Shown: piece after piece, positions 35,653 to 45,417 of the stretch
Layout of the letters: every line of letters begins with the position of its first letter
Numbering within the stretch: position 1 is the first letter of the stretch
NCBI RefSeq assembly: GCF_024199005.1
Contig: NZ_JANATA010000001.1
Location: 186,001 to 250,000, forward strand
From: Opacimonas viscosa
GTDB taxonomy: Bacteria; Pseudomonadota; Gammaproteobacteria; Enterobacterales; Alteromonadaceae
Reading direction: 5' to 3'
Length of the DNA stretch: 64,000 nucleotides
The notes under the pieces: generated by a model
Databases searched by the model: none
The model's input: only the letters and a program-made list of their open reading frames with translations
Told to the model about the DNA's origin: nothing
Program-made: the position numbers and the translations under genes

Positions 35653-38256
35653 CTAACTTTGGGCAAGGCTTTTCGAAACTTTTTCGTAAACATCTTTACT
35701 CAAATCAGGGGTAACTAAAATTCGTTCAAGTTGTGCGCACATTGACCTCTGACGCACCGTGTTATATTTCTGCCACTGTGTTAACGGAGTCACTAAACGT
35801 GCTGCTACTTGCGCGTTCACTCCGTCTAACTCCATGATAAAATCTGCCACATAGCGGTAGCCACTACCGTCTTCAGCATGGAAACCTAAGGTATTAAACA
35901 TCGCAAACGAGCCAATCAATGCTCTGACTTTGTTGGGATTATTAATGCTAAATGCCGGATGCTCTTGTAACAAAGTTAGTTTAGCCAAAATATCCGAACA
36001 TTCTTGTGATGCTTGCATAGCAAACCATTTATCCATCACTACTAAATCATGTGACCAGCGCGTTTTAAACTCATTAAGCAACCAATCCACACGTGGATGA
36101 TTTATGTTGATTGCAATTTTTAAAGCACCTTGCAAATCGGTCATGTTATTACTATGCACAAATTGTTCAAAACACGCATTTGGTTCTTTGATTGAAATAT
36201 ACTGTAAAATAACGTTTTTTAACTTGCGTCTATGGACATCTTCGGTGCGATAAACATAGGTAGATTGTACCGCTTCTAAATTGGTGAATAATGCTTGCAG
36301 CGTGTTGTATGAAAACATAGCTAATGCTTTTTCAAATTGCGCTTTTGCGGCATGTAACAGCAAAATATCAACATGTGTTAAGTCTTGTAAAAGTTGCTCG
36401 ATAGTAGGTAAAGACAACACTTCAGCTAACAGCTCGGGTTGACCAGCTTGGGCTTCTAACCACGTATTAAAGGTCTGCCAATTCATCACGCTGGCAAAAT
36501 CAACAGACTGTTGTGTTGATAATGCATGGTACGCATCAAGGATGATAGAGCTATAAATGTTTTGACTAGCTTCCCAAATCGTCAATGGTTGTTTGGCATA
36601 ACGTAAAATATGAAACCAAGCATCTAAATCGTTGTACTGGTTTACCCTTACTGGTGCAGAAAAATCAGTAAACAGATTGATACAAGTGCCATCAGGTACT
36701 TCTTTAAACGTCATCGTTTGGGTCGTATCAGTCATGATCACTAACCCTTCTCTAGCATCTTCAACACAGAATTGTGCAGCACCATTTGCGGCAATACATT
36801 CATATTTGATCGGCAAAAGTAACGGGCGTTTATTCTTTTGGTCAAACGTAGGTTTGGTTTCTTGTTTAACCACCACGGTTAACGTTTTTTGTGCTGCATC
36901 ATACAACTGTTGCACAGTTACTTGAGGCGTGCCTGATTGACTGTACCAATGCGCAAAATAACTCAAATCATAGGCGTTAGCATCTTGCATCGCAGCTATA
37001 AAATCATCACAAGTGACTGCATGACCATCATGCCGAGCAAAATATAAATCCATACCTTTTCTGAAACCGTCTTTGCCTAGCAAAGTGTGCAACATTCGAA
37101 TGACTTCAGCACCTTTATCGTACACTGTAAGCGTGTAGAAATTATTCATTTCTATCACTTCATCTGGTCGAATTGGATGTGCCATTGCTGACGCATCTTC
37201 AGCGAATTGCTGAGAGCGCATCACATTGATTTGCTTAATGCGATTACTGAGTTCGGAGGTCATATCTGCACTAAATTGCTGGTCACGAAACACAGTCAAT
37301 CCTTCTTTTAGACTCAGTTGAAACCAATCTCTACAAGTAACGCGGTTCCCTGTCCAATTATGAAAATACTCATGGGCAATGATCGATTCAATATTGAAAT
37401 AATCTTCATCGGTGGCGCTTTGGGGTTGGGCCAAGACAAATTTACTGTTGAAGATGTTAAGGCCTTTATTTTCCATAGCCCCCATATTGAAAAAATCGAC
37501 AGCAACAACCATGTATATATCTAAATCATACTCTAAACCATAGGTTTCTTCGTCCCAGCGCATAGACTTTTGTAACGATACTAAGGCATGTTCAGCTTGG
37601 GCTTGACGCCCCTGTTCAACAAAAATCTGTAAGGCGACCTCTCTGCCTGAAGAAGTGACATAATGCCCTTCTAACAAATCAAAATCACCAGCAACTAATG
37701 CAAACAAATAAGCTGGTTTTTTGTGTGGATCTTGCCAAGACACTTTATGCTTGCCATCGGCGAGAGTTTCTTTAGACGTTAAATTACCATTACTCAATAA
37801 ATAGGGATAAGCATCTTTATCTGCTGTAATTGATACCGAATATGATGACAATATATCTGGACGGTCCAAGAAATAAGTGATTCGGCGAAAGCCTTCAGCT
37901 TCGCATTGGGTACAAAAAGTATTCGAAGCATAATATAACCCTTCTAAAGATGTATTTGCTTTTGGATTACACAATGTCTTCACGACAATAGTAAACTCAT
38001 GCTCATTATCAGGTAACGTTAAATGCAAATAATCATTAGTGAGTTCGTAGTCTGAAAAAACTTCGCCATTCACTAAACACTCTAACAAGCTTAAGTCTTG
38101 GCCATCAAGACGCAAATACTGTTTAGAATGGTCTTCACGAAGCACCAACATGGTGTTTGTGACAATGGTAGCTTCACTGTTTAAGTTAAAATCTAAATGT
38201 ACAAGAGGGATAGAAAAACCAGCAGTCTGGTAATCTTCTCTGCGTTTTGCGAGCAT
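35653..38256 (-). CDS. pepN: Aminopeptidase N
   Basis: An 867-residue M1 zinc metallopeptidase that removes N-terminal residues from peptides in the cytoplasm. The exopeptidase motif GAMENKG and the zinc site HEYFHNWTGN at about residue 297 with the downstream Glu (LKEGLTVFRDQ) are intact. Length matches E. coli PepN. AGGAG precedes the ATG. Upstream, 11 bp away, is nhaC in the same direction; downstream is DUF2835. Confidence 0.97.
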   Translation of the reverse strand: MLAKRREDYQTAGFSIPLVHLDFNLNSEATIVTNTMLVLREDHSKQYLRLDGQDLSLLECLVNGEVFSDYELTNDYLHLTLPDNEHEFTIVVKTLCNPKANTSLEGLYYASNTFCTQCEAEGFRRITYFLDRPDILSSYSVSITADKDAYPYLLSNGNLTSKETLADGKHKVSWQDPHKKPAYLFALVAGDFDLLEGHYVTSSGREVALQIFVEQGRQAQAEHALVSLQKSMRWDEETYGLEYDLDIYMVVAVDFFNMGAMENKGLNIFNSKFVLAQPQSATDEDYFNIESIIAHEYFHNWTGNRVTCRDWFQLSLKEGLTVFRDQQFSADMTSELSNRIKQINVMRSQQFAEDASAMAHPIRPDEVIEMNNFYTLTVYDKGAEVIRMLHTLLGKDGFRKGMDLYFARHDGHAVTCDDFIAAMQDANAYDLSYFAHWYSQSGTPQVTVQQLYDAAQKTLTVVVKQETKPTFDQKNKRPLLLPIKYECIAANGAAQFCVEDAREGLVIMTDTTQTMTFKEVPDGTCINLFTDFSAPVRVNQYNDLDAWFHILRYAKQPLTIWEASQNIYSSIILDAYHALSTQQSVDFASVMNWQTFNTWLEAQAGQPELLAEVLSLPTIEQLLQDLTHVDILLLHAAKAQFEKALAMFSYNTLQALFTNLEAVQSTYVYRTEDVHRRKLKNVILQYISIKEPNACFEQFVHSNNMTDLQGALKIAININHPRVDWLLNEFKTRWSHDLVVMDKWFAMQASQECSDILAKLTLLQEHPAFSINNPNKVRALIGSFAMFNTLGFHAEDGSGYRYVADFIMELDGVNAQVAARLVTPLTQWQKYNTVRQRSMCAQLERILVTPDLSKDVYEKVSKSLAQS

Positions 38257-38267
38257 CAGGAACTCCT

Positions 38268-39749
38268 TTATACTGACGGCTTGACTGTCACCTTCGGTGG
38301 ATCTAATTTTAAAATTTTGATGCCAACATATGCATAAATTATAGCTAAGATTGGGTTGATCAAATTAAAAAATGTAAACATAGCATAAGAAAAAGGATGT
38401 ACAAGTAAAACGCTATGCATGTAGGCACCACAAGTATTCCAGGGGATAAGTGGAGAAGTCAAAGTCCCACCATCTTCTAAGCTTCTAGATAAATTCAACT
38501 GGTGATAGCCTTTATCAGTGAAGGCGGTTTGATACATTCGACCAGGCATAACAATGGATATGTATTGGTCAGCCGTAATAATATTTGTACCAAAGCAAGT
38601 CAAAATGGTTCTTGAAACCAAAGAACCTATAGTATCCGCACCTTTAAGCAGGGTGGCTACGATACGTTTGAGTAAACCTACGTGCTCAAGAACAGCACCA
38701 AAAGACATCGCACAAATAATTAACCATACTGTATTGAGCATCGAAGACATGCCACCTCGACTGAGTAAACTATTCAAATTCTCGTCACTGGTGGAAAATA
38801 CGACACCATCAAATAAAGCAGTCCATACGACAATCAACTGCGCCACTGCCCCACTATATTCAGAAGTATTCAAGGAAGTGACTAAGTTGCTTTGAAATAA
38901 TACAGCCCAAATTCCCCCCAATAAAGCGCCAATAGAGACAGCAGCAAAAGCTGGCATTTTTTTGATGGCTAAGGTAAGTAAAATCACTAATGGAACAAGT
39001 AAATGAACACCAAGTTCAAAAGAATTAGCTAAAACGGCTTGCATCTGTTCAATTCTAGCACCTGTGGCACTAGTATCAGCAGTGAAACCCAATATTACAA
39101 ATAACACGAGTGCAATAATAAAACTAGGGATCGTAGTCCATAACATATAGCGTATATGTTCAAACAAATCAGTACCAGCAATAGCAGGAGCCAGGTTGGT
39201 TGTTTCTGAAAGAGGTGAGATTTTGTCACCAAAATATGCACCGCTAACCACTGCACCAGCTGTAATAGCTAACGACATGTCCATCCCTGTGGCCACACCA
39301 ATCAACGCCACACCAACCGTAGCAGCTGTAGTCCATGAACTTCCAATACTCATAGCAACTACTGCGCAAATCAAACAACTCGCCGCATAAAAAAATTGCG
39401 GATTTAATAATGCTAAACCATAGTAAATTAAGGTAGGCACTGTCCCTGAAAGCATCCAAGTACCGATCAGCGAACCTACGGCAAATAAAATTAAACAAGC
39501 CCCCAAAGACATAGATATCCCTTTAATAATGCCTTGTTCAATATCTTTCCATTGATGACCGTTTTTTAAGCCGATAATAGCAGCAATCCCCATAGCCATT
39601 AACAATGCGATTTGATTGGGTCCATATGACGAGTTATCAGAAAATAAATACACGGCACTGCCCATCATTATAATAAGCAATATCAGTGGAATAACAGCAT
39701 CTAGTAACGACGCTTCTTTGATTGATTTGGACACGTTATTATTTCCCAT
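38268..39749 (-). CDS. nhaC: NhaC-family Na+/H+ antiporter
   Basis: A 493-residue polytopic membrane protein of the NhaC family, expelling Na+ in exchange for H+. Characteristic segments include MSIGSSWTTAATVGVALIGV, SGAYFGDKISPLSETTNLAPA and ISIVMPGRMYQTAF. About ten or more hydrophobic helices are visible. It lies 3 bp downstream of a sodium-dependent (NSS) transporter gene, suggesting the antiporter rebuilds the Na+ gradient used by the symporter; some NhaC relatives exchange other organic ions, so substrate is not certain. Confidence 0.9.
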   Translation of the reverse strand: MGNNNVSKSIKEASLLDAVIPLILLIIMMGSAVYLFSDNSSYGPNQIALLMAMGIAAIIGLKNGHQWKDIEQGIIKGISMSLGACLILFAVGSLIGTWMLSGTVPTLIYYGLALLNPQFFYAASCLICAVVAMSIGSSWTTAATVGVALIGVATGMDMSLAITAGAVVSGAYFGDKISPLSETTNLAPAIAGTDLFEHIRYMLWTTIPSFIIALVLFVILGFTADTSATGARIEQMQAVLANSFELGVHLLVPLVILLTLAIKKMPAFAAVSIGALLGGIWAVLFQSNLVTSLNTSEYSGAVAQLIVVWTALFDGVVFSTSDENLNSLLSRGGMSSMLNTVWLIICAMSFGAVLEHVGLLKRIVATLLKGADTIGSLVSRTILTCFGTNIITADQYISIVMPGRMYQTAFTDKGYHQLNLSRSLEDGGTLTSPLIPWNTCGAYMHSVLLVHPFSYAMFTFFNLINPILAIIYAYVGIKILKLDPPKVTVKPSV

Positions 39750-39752
39750 GAT

Positions 39753-41090
39753 TTAAGACCAGATTGTGCGAACAAACATGACAATGATGATCACCGGACA
39801 TATGAATTTTACGTATACCGGCCACACCTTGCCAAAAAAGGAATTTTTAATATCAGGATGTCCAGCGCTTAACTCTTCTAAAGCAGCATCTCTGTGCCAA
39901 ATCCAACTAACAAAAATACAAATTAACAAACCTAATAAAGGTTGTGAGTACTCAGTGGTAAATGCAATCACTAAACCAAATAAGCTCTCAAAATTAAATA
40001 TAATTATGCTACTCATTAAGAAGATAATGGTAGACATTAACCAAACCGATCGAGATCTAGGAAGTGCTTTATTTTCTACTAAATAAGATACTGGCACTTC
40101 TAACATTGAAATCGATGATGTCAGAGATGCAATCGTCATCAACAAGAAGAATACAATAGCGATAACACCACCAAAGAAGCCAATAGAATCAAATAAATTG
40201 GGTAAAACCGAAAATATTAATGCACCACCTTCAACTAGTTGACCATCATCGGCAAATATTGAAACCCCATTAGCTTGGGCTACATACATAGCAGGGATAA
40301 TTAACATACCTGCAAGCACAGCCACACCAATATCAACTAGGGCGACTGAAGCACCTAAGCTTGGTAAGTTTTCTTTTTTCGCAATATAGGAGCCGTACAC
40401 AAGCATTGTCCCAACACCAAGAGACATCGAGAAAAATGCCTGCCCCATAGCACTAATTAACAGTTCAGGGTCAAAAATAATTGAGAAATCAGGAAGTAAA
40501 TAAGCTTTCCAACCTGCACCAGCACCTGGTTGGGATGAAACATAGAGAATGAGTAAAACAATAAGAATAATCAGAGTTGGCATTAATCGTACCGACCATT
40601 TCTCAATACCTTGTTTGACACCACCGGTTACAATAAGGGCGGTAAAAAATAGAAATACTGAACAAAATAACCAGTTTCTGGATATAGAACTATCAGTAAA
40701 CCAACTAAGAATAGAGTCACCGCCGAACAGAGCCAGAATAGCTTCTATAAAATAAGCCATCATCCACCCAGCCACAATGGCATAAAAAGATAGAATAAGG
40801 GATGCAGTGATGGCTCCCCAAACACCGACATAGCGTCCTACTTTGCTATTAGTAATCTCGCCCAAGGCATCAATCACATTTGATTTTGTTGCTCTACCGA
40901 TGACTAATTCTGCCATCAAAACAGGATACGCTAATAGAAAGGCAAGAAGTAAATAAACGAGAACAAAAGCAGCACCACCATTTTGTGCCACTTGTGATGG
41001 GAATCCCCAAATGTTACCAAGCCCTACTGCAGAACCAGATGCAGCAAGAACAAAACCAAGTCTGGAGGAAAATTCCCCTCTGTTATTCAT
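39753..41090 (-). CDS. Sodium-dependent transporter, NSS (SNF) family
   Basis: A 445-residue membrane protein with the LeuT-type signature in helix 1 (GSAVGLGNIWGFP) followed by GGAAFVLVYLL and YPVLMAELVIGR. About eleven hydrophobic helices are visible. It imports amino acids or related amines with Na+. The bacterial 445-residue type usually has eleven helices and transports for example Tyr, Trp or Met; the substrate here cannot be read. It heads a likely NSS-nhaC-pepN-DUF2835 transcription unit, 57 bp downstream of prc. Confidence 0.92.
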   Translation of the reverse strand: MNNRGEFSSRLGFVLAASGSAVGLGNIWGFPSQVAQNGGAAFVLVYLLLAFLLAYPVLMAELVIGRATKSNVIDALGEITNSKVGRYVGVWGAITASLILSFYAIVAGWMMAYFIEAILALFGGDSILSWFTDSSISRNWLFCSVFLFFTALIVTGGVKQGIEKWSVRLMPTLIILIVLLILYVSSQPGAGAGWKAYLLPDFSIIFDPELLISAMGQAFFSMSLGVGTMLVYGSYIAKKENLPSLGASVALVDIGVAVLAGMLIIPAMYVAQANGVSIFADDGQLVEGGALIFSVLPNLFDSIGFFGGVIAIVFFLLMTIASLTSSISMLEVPVSYLVENKALPRSRSVWLMSTIIFLMSSIIIFNFESLFGLVIAFTTEYSQPLLGLLICIFVSWIWHRDAALEELSAGHPDIKNSFFGKVWPVYVKFICPVIIIVMFVRTIWS

Positions 41091-41147
41091 AAAAACCCCT
41101 TTATTATTTTTAGTTTTGAGGATGTCGTCTACAGTGTTTGCAGGATG

Positions 41148-43193
41148 TTATCGAAGACTGGCAAATTTACCCGTAGAGATTAAATCAAATGTAATATTTG
41201 CAGCTTCATCTAAGAATGGGTCTATATCTAATAAATCATCAGGTAAATTTTCAATTTCATCTAAACTTTTGATGATTGGCTTACCAAGGCGCTGTAAGCG
41301 TTCATTCGTTCGCTCTAGGCGCTCTGCTTTTGCTGACTGTTCTTCTTTCTTTCTCTCTTCGGCGACCAAAGAAATATAATTCTTGTTTTTATTGGCGACA
41401 ATTTCATCAATATCAGCAAGAATGTAAGCAAACTCAGGATTTTGTAATACCCGTTTATGATGCTTTGCGGTTAACACATCCACCACGCCGTTCAAATCGG
41501 CATACGATGAATAGTTTGCACGGTTAATTTTATCGTAAGGGAGCGCATTTTCTTCTTTACTTTCGCCCCACTCTTCTGGCTCTACAGCAGAAGGAAAAGC
41601 GATATCAGGAATAACTCCCTTATGCTGTGTGCTACTGCCATTGATGCGATAAAACTTAGCCGTGGTGAATTGAATGCTGCCAAGTGGGTTTTCCTGCATA
41701 TCATAATAACGGCCAAGACCTTTATGACGTTGCACAGTGCCTTTGCCAAAAGTTTGTTCACCAATGACAATCCCACGATTATAATCTTGAATAGCAGCAG
41801 CAAAAATTTCAGATGCAGATGCACTATAACGATCAACCATGACCGTTAACGGACCTGAATAGTGAATAATACCATCTACATCACGCTCGATATTTATTTG
41901 ACCAGAACCTGAGCGAACTTGGACGACAGGTCCACTATCGATAAATAAACCGGTCAGTGTACGTGATTCATTGAGAGAACCACCGCCATTACCTCGCAAA
42001 TCAACAATAATACCGGAGACGTTGGCTGCCGACGCTTCATTAATTAACTCTCTAACATGCCCTGTTAATCCATTGTAGAAAGATGGAATTTCAATCACAC
42101 CCAGTTTTTGCTTAGCACTGTCCAAAGATGAGCTTTCGTAGATATTTAACTTTGCTTGACGGTCTTCTAATCTCACTTTGTCTCTAGTAAATTCAACGAC
42201 AATCGGTGTTTTTGAGTCAGTCGTATCTTTTAAAACCTGTAAGCGAACTTTGGAGCCTTTCGGGCCTTTGATTAATTCAACCACATCATCCAAACGCCAA
42301 CCTACTACATCGGTAAAATCTCCCGTAGCTTGGGCTACACCCACTATTTTATCTTCAGGTTTTAGTTTACCGGACTTATCAGCAGGACCACCAGCAATGA
42401 TACCTCGCACAACCGTATAATCGTCTTCAGTTTGTAGTGATGCCCCAATACCTTCAAATGATAAATTCATTTGCATCTGAAAACGTTCAGCATTACGAGG
42501 CGACAAATAACTAGTATGAGCTTCTAAACTTCTTGAAAAAGCATTCATAAATGTTTGGAAAACGTCTTCAGACTTAGTCTGTTCAAGGCGTTTTAAAGAA
42601 CGAGTATAACGTTTATGTAAAACCTCTTTAGCTTCCTCTTGGGTTTTATCTGCTAACACTAGATTTAAGAGATCATATTTCACTCTTTGACGCCAAACTT
42701 CATCTAGTTCAGCGCTATTCTCTGCCCACTGTGCGTCTTCACGATCGTAATAAAATTTGTCGCCCTTGAGAGCAAAATCAAAAGTCTTATCCAATAATGA
42801 AAGTGCAAACTGTAATCGTTCAACTCGGCGTTCTAAAAGCTGTTGATAAATCAAATAGGCTGGATACATATCCCCTGTGGTAAGGGCTTCATCAAATTTG
42901 TCTGCATAAATAGAGAACTTAGTCACATCGGACGCAAGAAAAAAGTTCTTGTTGTAATCAAGGTTACGCAAATAACGGTCAAATACCTTTTGCGAAAAGG
43001 CATCGTTCAGTTTAAAAGATTGGTAATGATTTCTTAGATAAGTACCTACGACCCTCTTAGCTGCTTTAGTGTGTTGTTTTTCAGGCGCTAATTGGGGAAT
43101 GACAGAACTCGAACTTGACGCTAAAACGGTGCTTGTCAAAAGAGTAGAAGCAAGCGCTGCGGATAAAAACGTTCGAGTAAATGTCATTGGCAT
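41148..43193 (-). CDS. prc: Tail-specific carboxy-terminal protease Prc
   Basis: A 681-residue periplasmic serine protease with a signal peptide (SAALASTLLTSTVLAS). A PDZ domain lies at about 230-330 (IIAGGPADKSGKLKPEDKI). The catalytic Ser-Lys dyad is in SASASEIFAAAI and FGKGTVQ (about residues 455-482). The C-terminal DUF3340-type extension is present. Prc degrades misfolded periplasmic proteins and, with NlpI, trims peptidoglycan hydrolases. It follows proQ by 1 bp, the same order as in E. coli. Confidence 0.95.
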   Translation of the reverse strand: MPMTFTRTFLSAALASTLLTSTVLASSSSSVIPQLAPEKQHTKAAKRVVGTYLRNHYQSFKLNDAFSQKVFDRYLRNLDYNKNFFLASDVTKFSIYADKFDEALTTGDMYPAYLIYQQLLERRVERLQFALSLLDKTFDFALKGDKFYYDREDAQWAENSAELDEVWRQRVKYDLLNLVLADKTQEEAKEVLHKRYTRSLKRLEQTKSEDVFQTFMNAFSRSLEAHTSYLSPRNAERFQMQMNLSFEGIGASLQTEDDYTVVRGIIAGGPADKSGKLKPEDKIVGVAQATGDFTDVVGWRLDDVVELIKGPKGSKVRLQVLKDTTDSKTPIVVEFTRDKVRLEDRQAKLNIYESSSLDSAKQKLGVIEIPSFYNGLTGHVRELINEASAANVSGIIVDLRGNGGGSLNESRTLTGLFIDSGPVVQVRSGSGQINIERDVDGIIHYSGPLTVMVDRYSASASEIFAAAIQDYNRGIVIGEQTFGKGTVQRHKGLGRYYDMQENPLGSIQFTTAKFYRINGSSTQHKGVIPDIAFPSAVEPEEWGESKEENALPYDKINRANYSSYADLNGVVDVLTAKHHKRVLQNPEFAYILADIDEIVANKNKNYISLVAEERKKEEQSAKAERLERTNERLQRLGKPIIKSLDEIENLPDDLLDIDPFLDEAANITFDLISTGKFASLR

Positions 43194-43194
43194 A

Positions 43195-43830
43195 TTATTT
43201 CCGTTTAGTAGTAATGCGAAGTTGGTCTTGTTGTACTTTAACAGACATACCTGAATCTAATTGTACTTGAATACCGTCTTTTGCAAGTTCAGTAATAGTC
43301 GCAGACATAGGAACTTTACCCACTTTGACTGACACTGCTTTTCCGATAACCAAATCTGCTGCAGTAAGCTCTTTTACTTCAAGCTTTGGCGTATTTGAAT
43401 GAGCACTCTGTTTATCTTTAACTTTAGACTTAAACGCAGGTTTTTTAAATTGTTTTTGCGGTGGTTTGGGCTTTTTCGCTGTCAGCTTTTTCTTCTCAGC
43501 TGCTTTAGCTTTACTCTCAGCCAATTGTTTTGCTGCAAACTCAGCATGTTCAGCCTCGATAACAACATCAGCTTGACCATCTAGATCAACTCGAAAAACC
43601 CCTTCTTTTATACATTCAAGGTAACGCCAAGCATTAGTATAATGACGTAAAGTAGAACGCAGTGTTGTTTTGGAGATACGTTCATCGTCTTTCAAGCGTT
43701 CTGCTAACTCTTGAAAAATACCTATTTTTAATGGCTTAGCTTCGCCTTTTGTTGAAAAGGTTTGCGGAAAAAGTTCAGCCAATAAGGCAATGGCAGCTTT
43801 GCTGTCCGTAATTTTTTGGGTGGTTTCCAT
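43195..43830 (-). CDS. proQ: RNA chaperone ProQ
   Basis: A 211-residue RNA-binding protein. Residues about 8-120 form the FinO/ProQ domain (LAELFPQTFS, KPLKIGIFQEL, TLRSTLRHYTNAWRYL). A Lys/Pro-rich linker (about 115-150) and a C-terminal Tudor-like domain (ISVKVGKVPMSATITEL type) follow. ProQ stabilises structured mRNAs and sRNAs. Order msrC - small gene - proQ - prc on one strand implies an operon. Confidence 0.95.
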   Translation of the reverse strand: METTQKITDSKAAIALLAELFPQTFSTKGEAKPLKIGIFQELAERLKDDERISKTTLRSTLRHYTNAWRYLECIKEGVFRVDLDGQADVVIEAEHAEFAAKQLAESKAKAAEKKKLTAKKPKPPQKQFKKPAFKSKVKDKQSAHSNTPKLEVKELTAADLVIGKAVSVKVGKVPMSATITELAKDGIQVQLDSGMSVKVQQDQLRITTKRK

Positions 43831-43841
43831 GTAACTCTTAT

Positions 43842-44135
43842 TTAATTAAGTTCTTCATCATTAAGTGCATCTTCCCAAGTTGCAAGCAAATGGTCAACTA
43901 TTTGCTGAAAATCTTCTGCATCTAATTCACCCAAATGCGGGTCGTGAACCCAAACTTGCCAACAATACTGTAGACATTTTTCAATGGCTTCTACATCCCA
44001 ATCATTATCCATATGATCAAAAAGCAGAAATAAAATATCATTAAGATTGTCGGATGCGGCTTGTGGATCGTCATGATAATCTTGCATATCATCTGCGGTA
44101 GATAATACCACATGAATATCAATTAAATCTTTCAT
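43842..44135 (-). CDS. Small acidic protein of unknown function
   Basis: A 97-residue, strongly acidic protein (many Asp and Glu; stretches such as DAEDFQQIVDHLLATWEDAL) without signal peptide or membrane segment. It looks all-helical, with two tryptophan-rich central motifs (YCWQVWVHDPHLGEL). I do not recognise a family. Its ATG overlaps the msrC stop in a 4-bp ATGA arrangement and proQ starts 11 bp after its stop, so it is translated with RNA- and oxidation-related neighbours. Real coding status is supported by overlap, spacing and composition. Confidence 0.75.
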   Translation of the reverse strand: MKDLIDIHVVLSTADDMQDYHDDPQAASDNLNDILFLLFDHMDNDWDVEAIEKCLQYCWQVWVHDPHLGELDAEDFQQIVDHLLATWEDALNDEELN

Positions 44136-44584
44136 AATTGTGTTTCCAGTGTCGCTACAATAGCTTCTAATCCAGCAAGATCAGTATCATTAAAACGATT
44201 CAGCGATGGTGAATCGATGTCTAGCACACCATACAAGCGTCCTTCGCACACAATCGGGATGACAACTTCAGAATTTGACGCTGCATCACAAGCAATATGT
44301 CCTGGGAATGCGTGCACGTCTGCCACTAATTGGCTCGTTAATGTACTTGCAGCTGCGCCACATACCCCTTTGTTAAACGGGATCCTGACACAAGCCGGTT
44401 GGCCTTGGAATGGTCCCAGCACTAGTTCTTCAGGTTTGGTGGTATCGACCAAATAAAACCCCGCCCAATTAACATCCTCTAAAGCATTAAATAAAACGGC
44501 AGCAACATTTGCTAAATTGGCAATAGCGTTCTTTTCATCTGCAATCAGCCCTGCTACTTGTTCCCTTAATAAGGCGTAGTCCAT
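44132..44584 (-). CDS. msrC: Free methionine-(R)-sulfoxide reductase (GAF type)
   Basis: A 150-residue single GAF-domain enzyme that reduces free L-methionine-R-sulfoxide. Cys65, Cys75 and Cys99 have exactly the spacing of the catalytic and resolving cysteines of E. coli MsrC (84, 94, 118). WAGFYL and GVLDIDSP are typical. It begins a probable msrC-hypothetical-proQ-prc operon, as msrC is near proQ in E. coli too. Confidence 0.92.
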   Translation of the reverse strand: MDYALLREQVAGLIADEKNAIANLANVAAVLFNALEDVNWAGFYLVDTTKPEELVLGPFQGQPACVRIPFNKGVCGAAASTLTSQLVADVHAFPGHIACDAASNSEVVIPIVCEGRLYGVLDIDSPSLNRFNDTDLAGLEAIVATLETQL

Positions 44585-44634
44585 AAAATATCACTCTGAT
44601 TTATTATTAATAAGCACACTATAGGGTTAGACGT

Positions 44635-45354
44635 TTATTTTGCAATAGCAAAGGTGATATTTACTTGTGCATTGACCATCTTTTGACCAGGCAGATTCAG
44701 CTGATTGTCAGCTTGGCTCTCTGCCATTAACATTCGATTATGCTGAACGGGGCCATGATTACGACTGTTTTCATGGATTTGTAGTACCTCACCTAATGTT
44801 TCGCCTAATGGCGTCAGTAACGCTTGAGCACGTTCTCGTGCATTGATAACCGCTAACTCTAATGCTTTTTGATAATGTACATCTTGGTCGCTCACTGTAA
44901 ATTGTATGCCTGATATCCGAGTTGCACCAATCGCCACAATTTCTTCCAGTATTACTGGATGTGCATCAAAAAGGTTATGCGTAACCTGTATGGTGCGTCC
45001 TAAAACAAAATCTTGTTGGACGCGTTGACCATTTTTGTATTCTACAAACGGCTGTAATTGCATCCTCATTGATTGAATTTGAGTATCTTTTATGCCGGAT
45101 TTTTTAAGAATATTGACGACTTTATTCGCCGTTTTAGACACCGATCTTTGCATGGTCTTCGGATCTGAACCCCGCTCTTCGATACCTATTACAAATGTAA
45201 TTTGATCTGGCTCCTGCGCTACATTTGCAGAACCATTAACCGTAATTTGTCTGGGGAGTGGCTCAAAGTTATGTGGATCAGGGTTCGCGGCAGACGCCAT
45301 ATCAATGGATAAGGTTAGGCTAAACACCAATATACTAAAAAGAATTTTTTGCAT
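44635..45354 (-). CDS. SIMPL-domain (DUF541) periplasmic protein
   Basis: A 239-residue exported protein with a signal peptide (SILVFSLTLSIDMASA) and the SIMPL/DUF541 domain (ITVNGSANVAQEPDQITFVIG at the start of the mature part; KALELAVINARERAQALL near the end). Homologues include E. coli YggE, linked to oxidative-stress tolerance; the molecular activity is unknown. Monocistronic-looking, 50 bp upstream of the msrC unit. Confidence 0.9.
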   Translation of the reverse strand: MQKILFSILVFSLTLSIDMASAANPDPHNFEPLPRQITVNGSANVAQEPDQITFVIGIEERGSDPKTMQRSVSKTANKVVNILKKSGIKDTQIQSMRMQLQPFVEYKNGQRVQQDFVLGRTIQVTHNLFDAHPVILEEIVAIGATRISGIQFTVSDQDVHYQKALELAVINARERAQALLTPLGETLGEVLQIHENSRNHGPVQHNRMLMAESQADNQLNLPGQKMVNAQVNITFAIAK

Positions 45355-45417
45355 GTAAATACAACTCTAAAAATAAACATATTTTGAGTGTAGACGTTTT
45401 TTCTGAATACAAACTGA

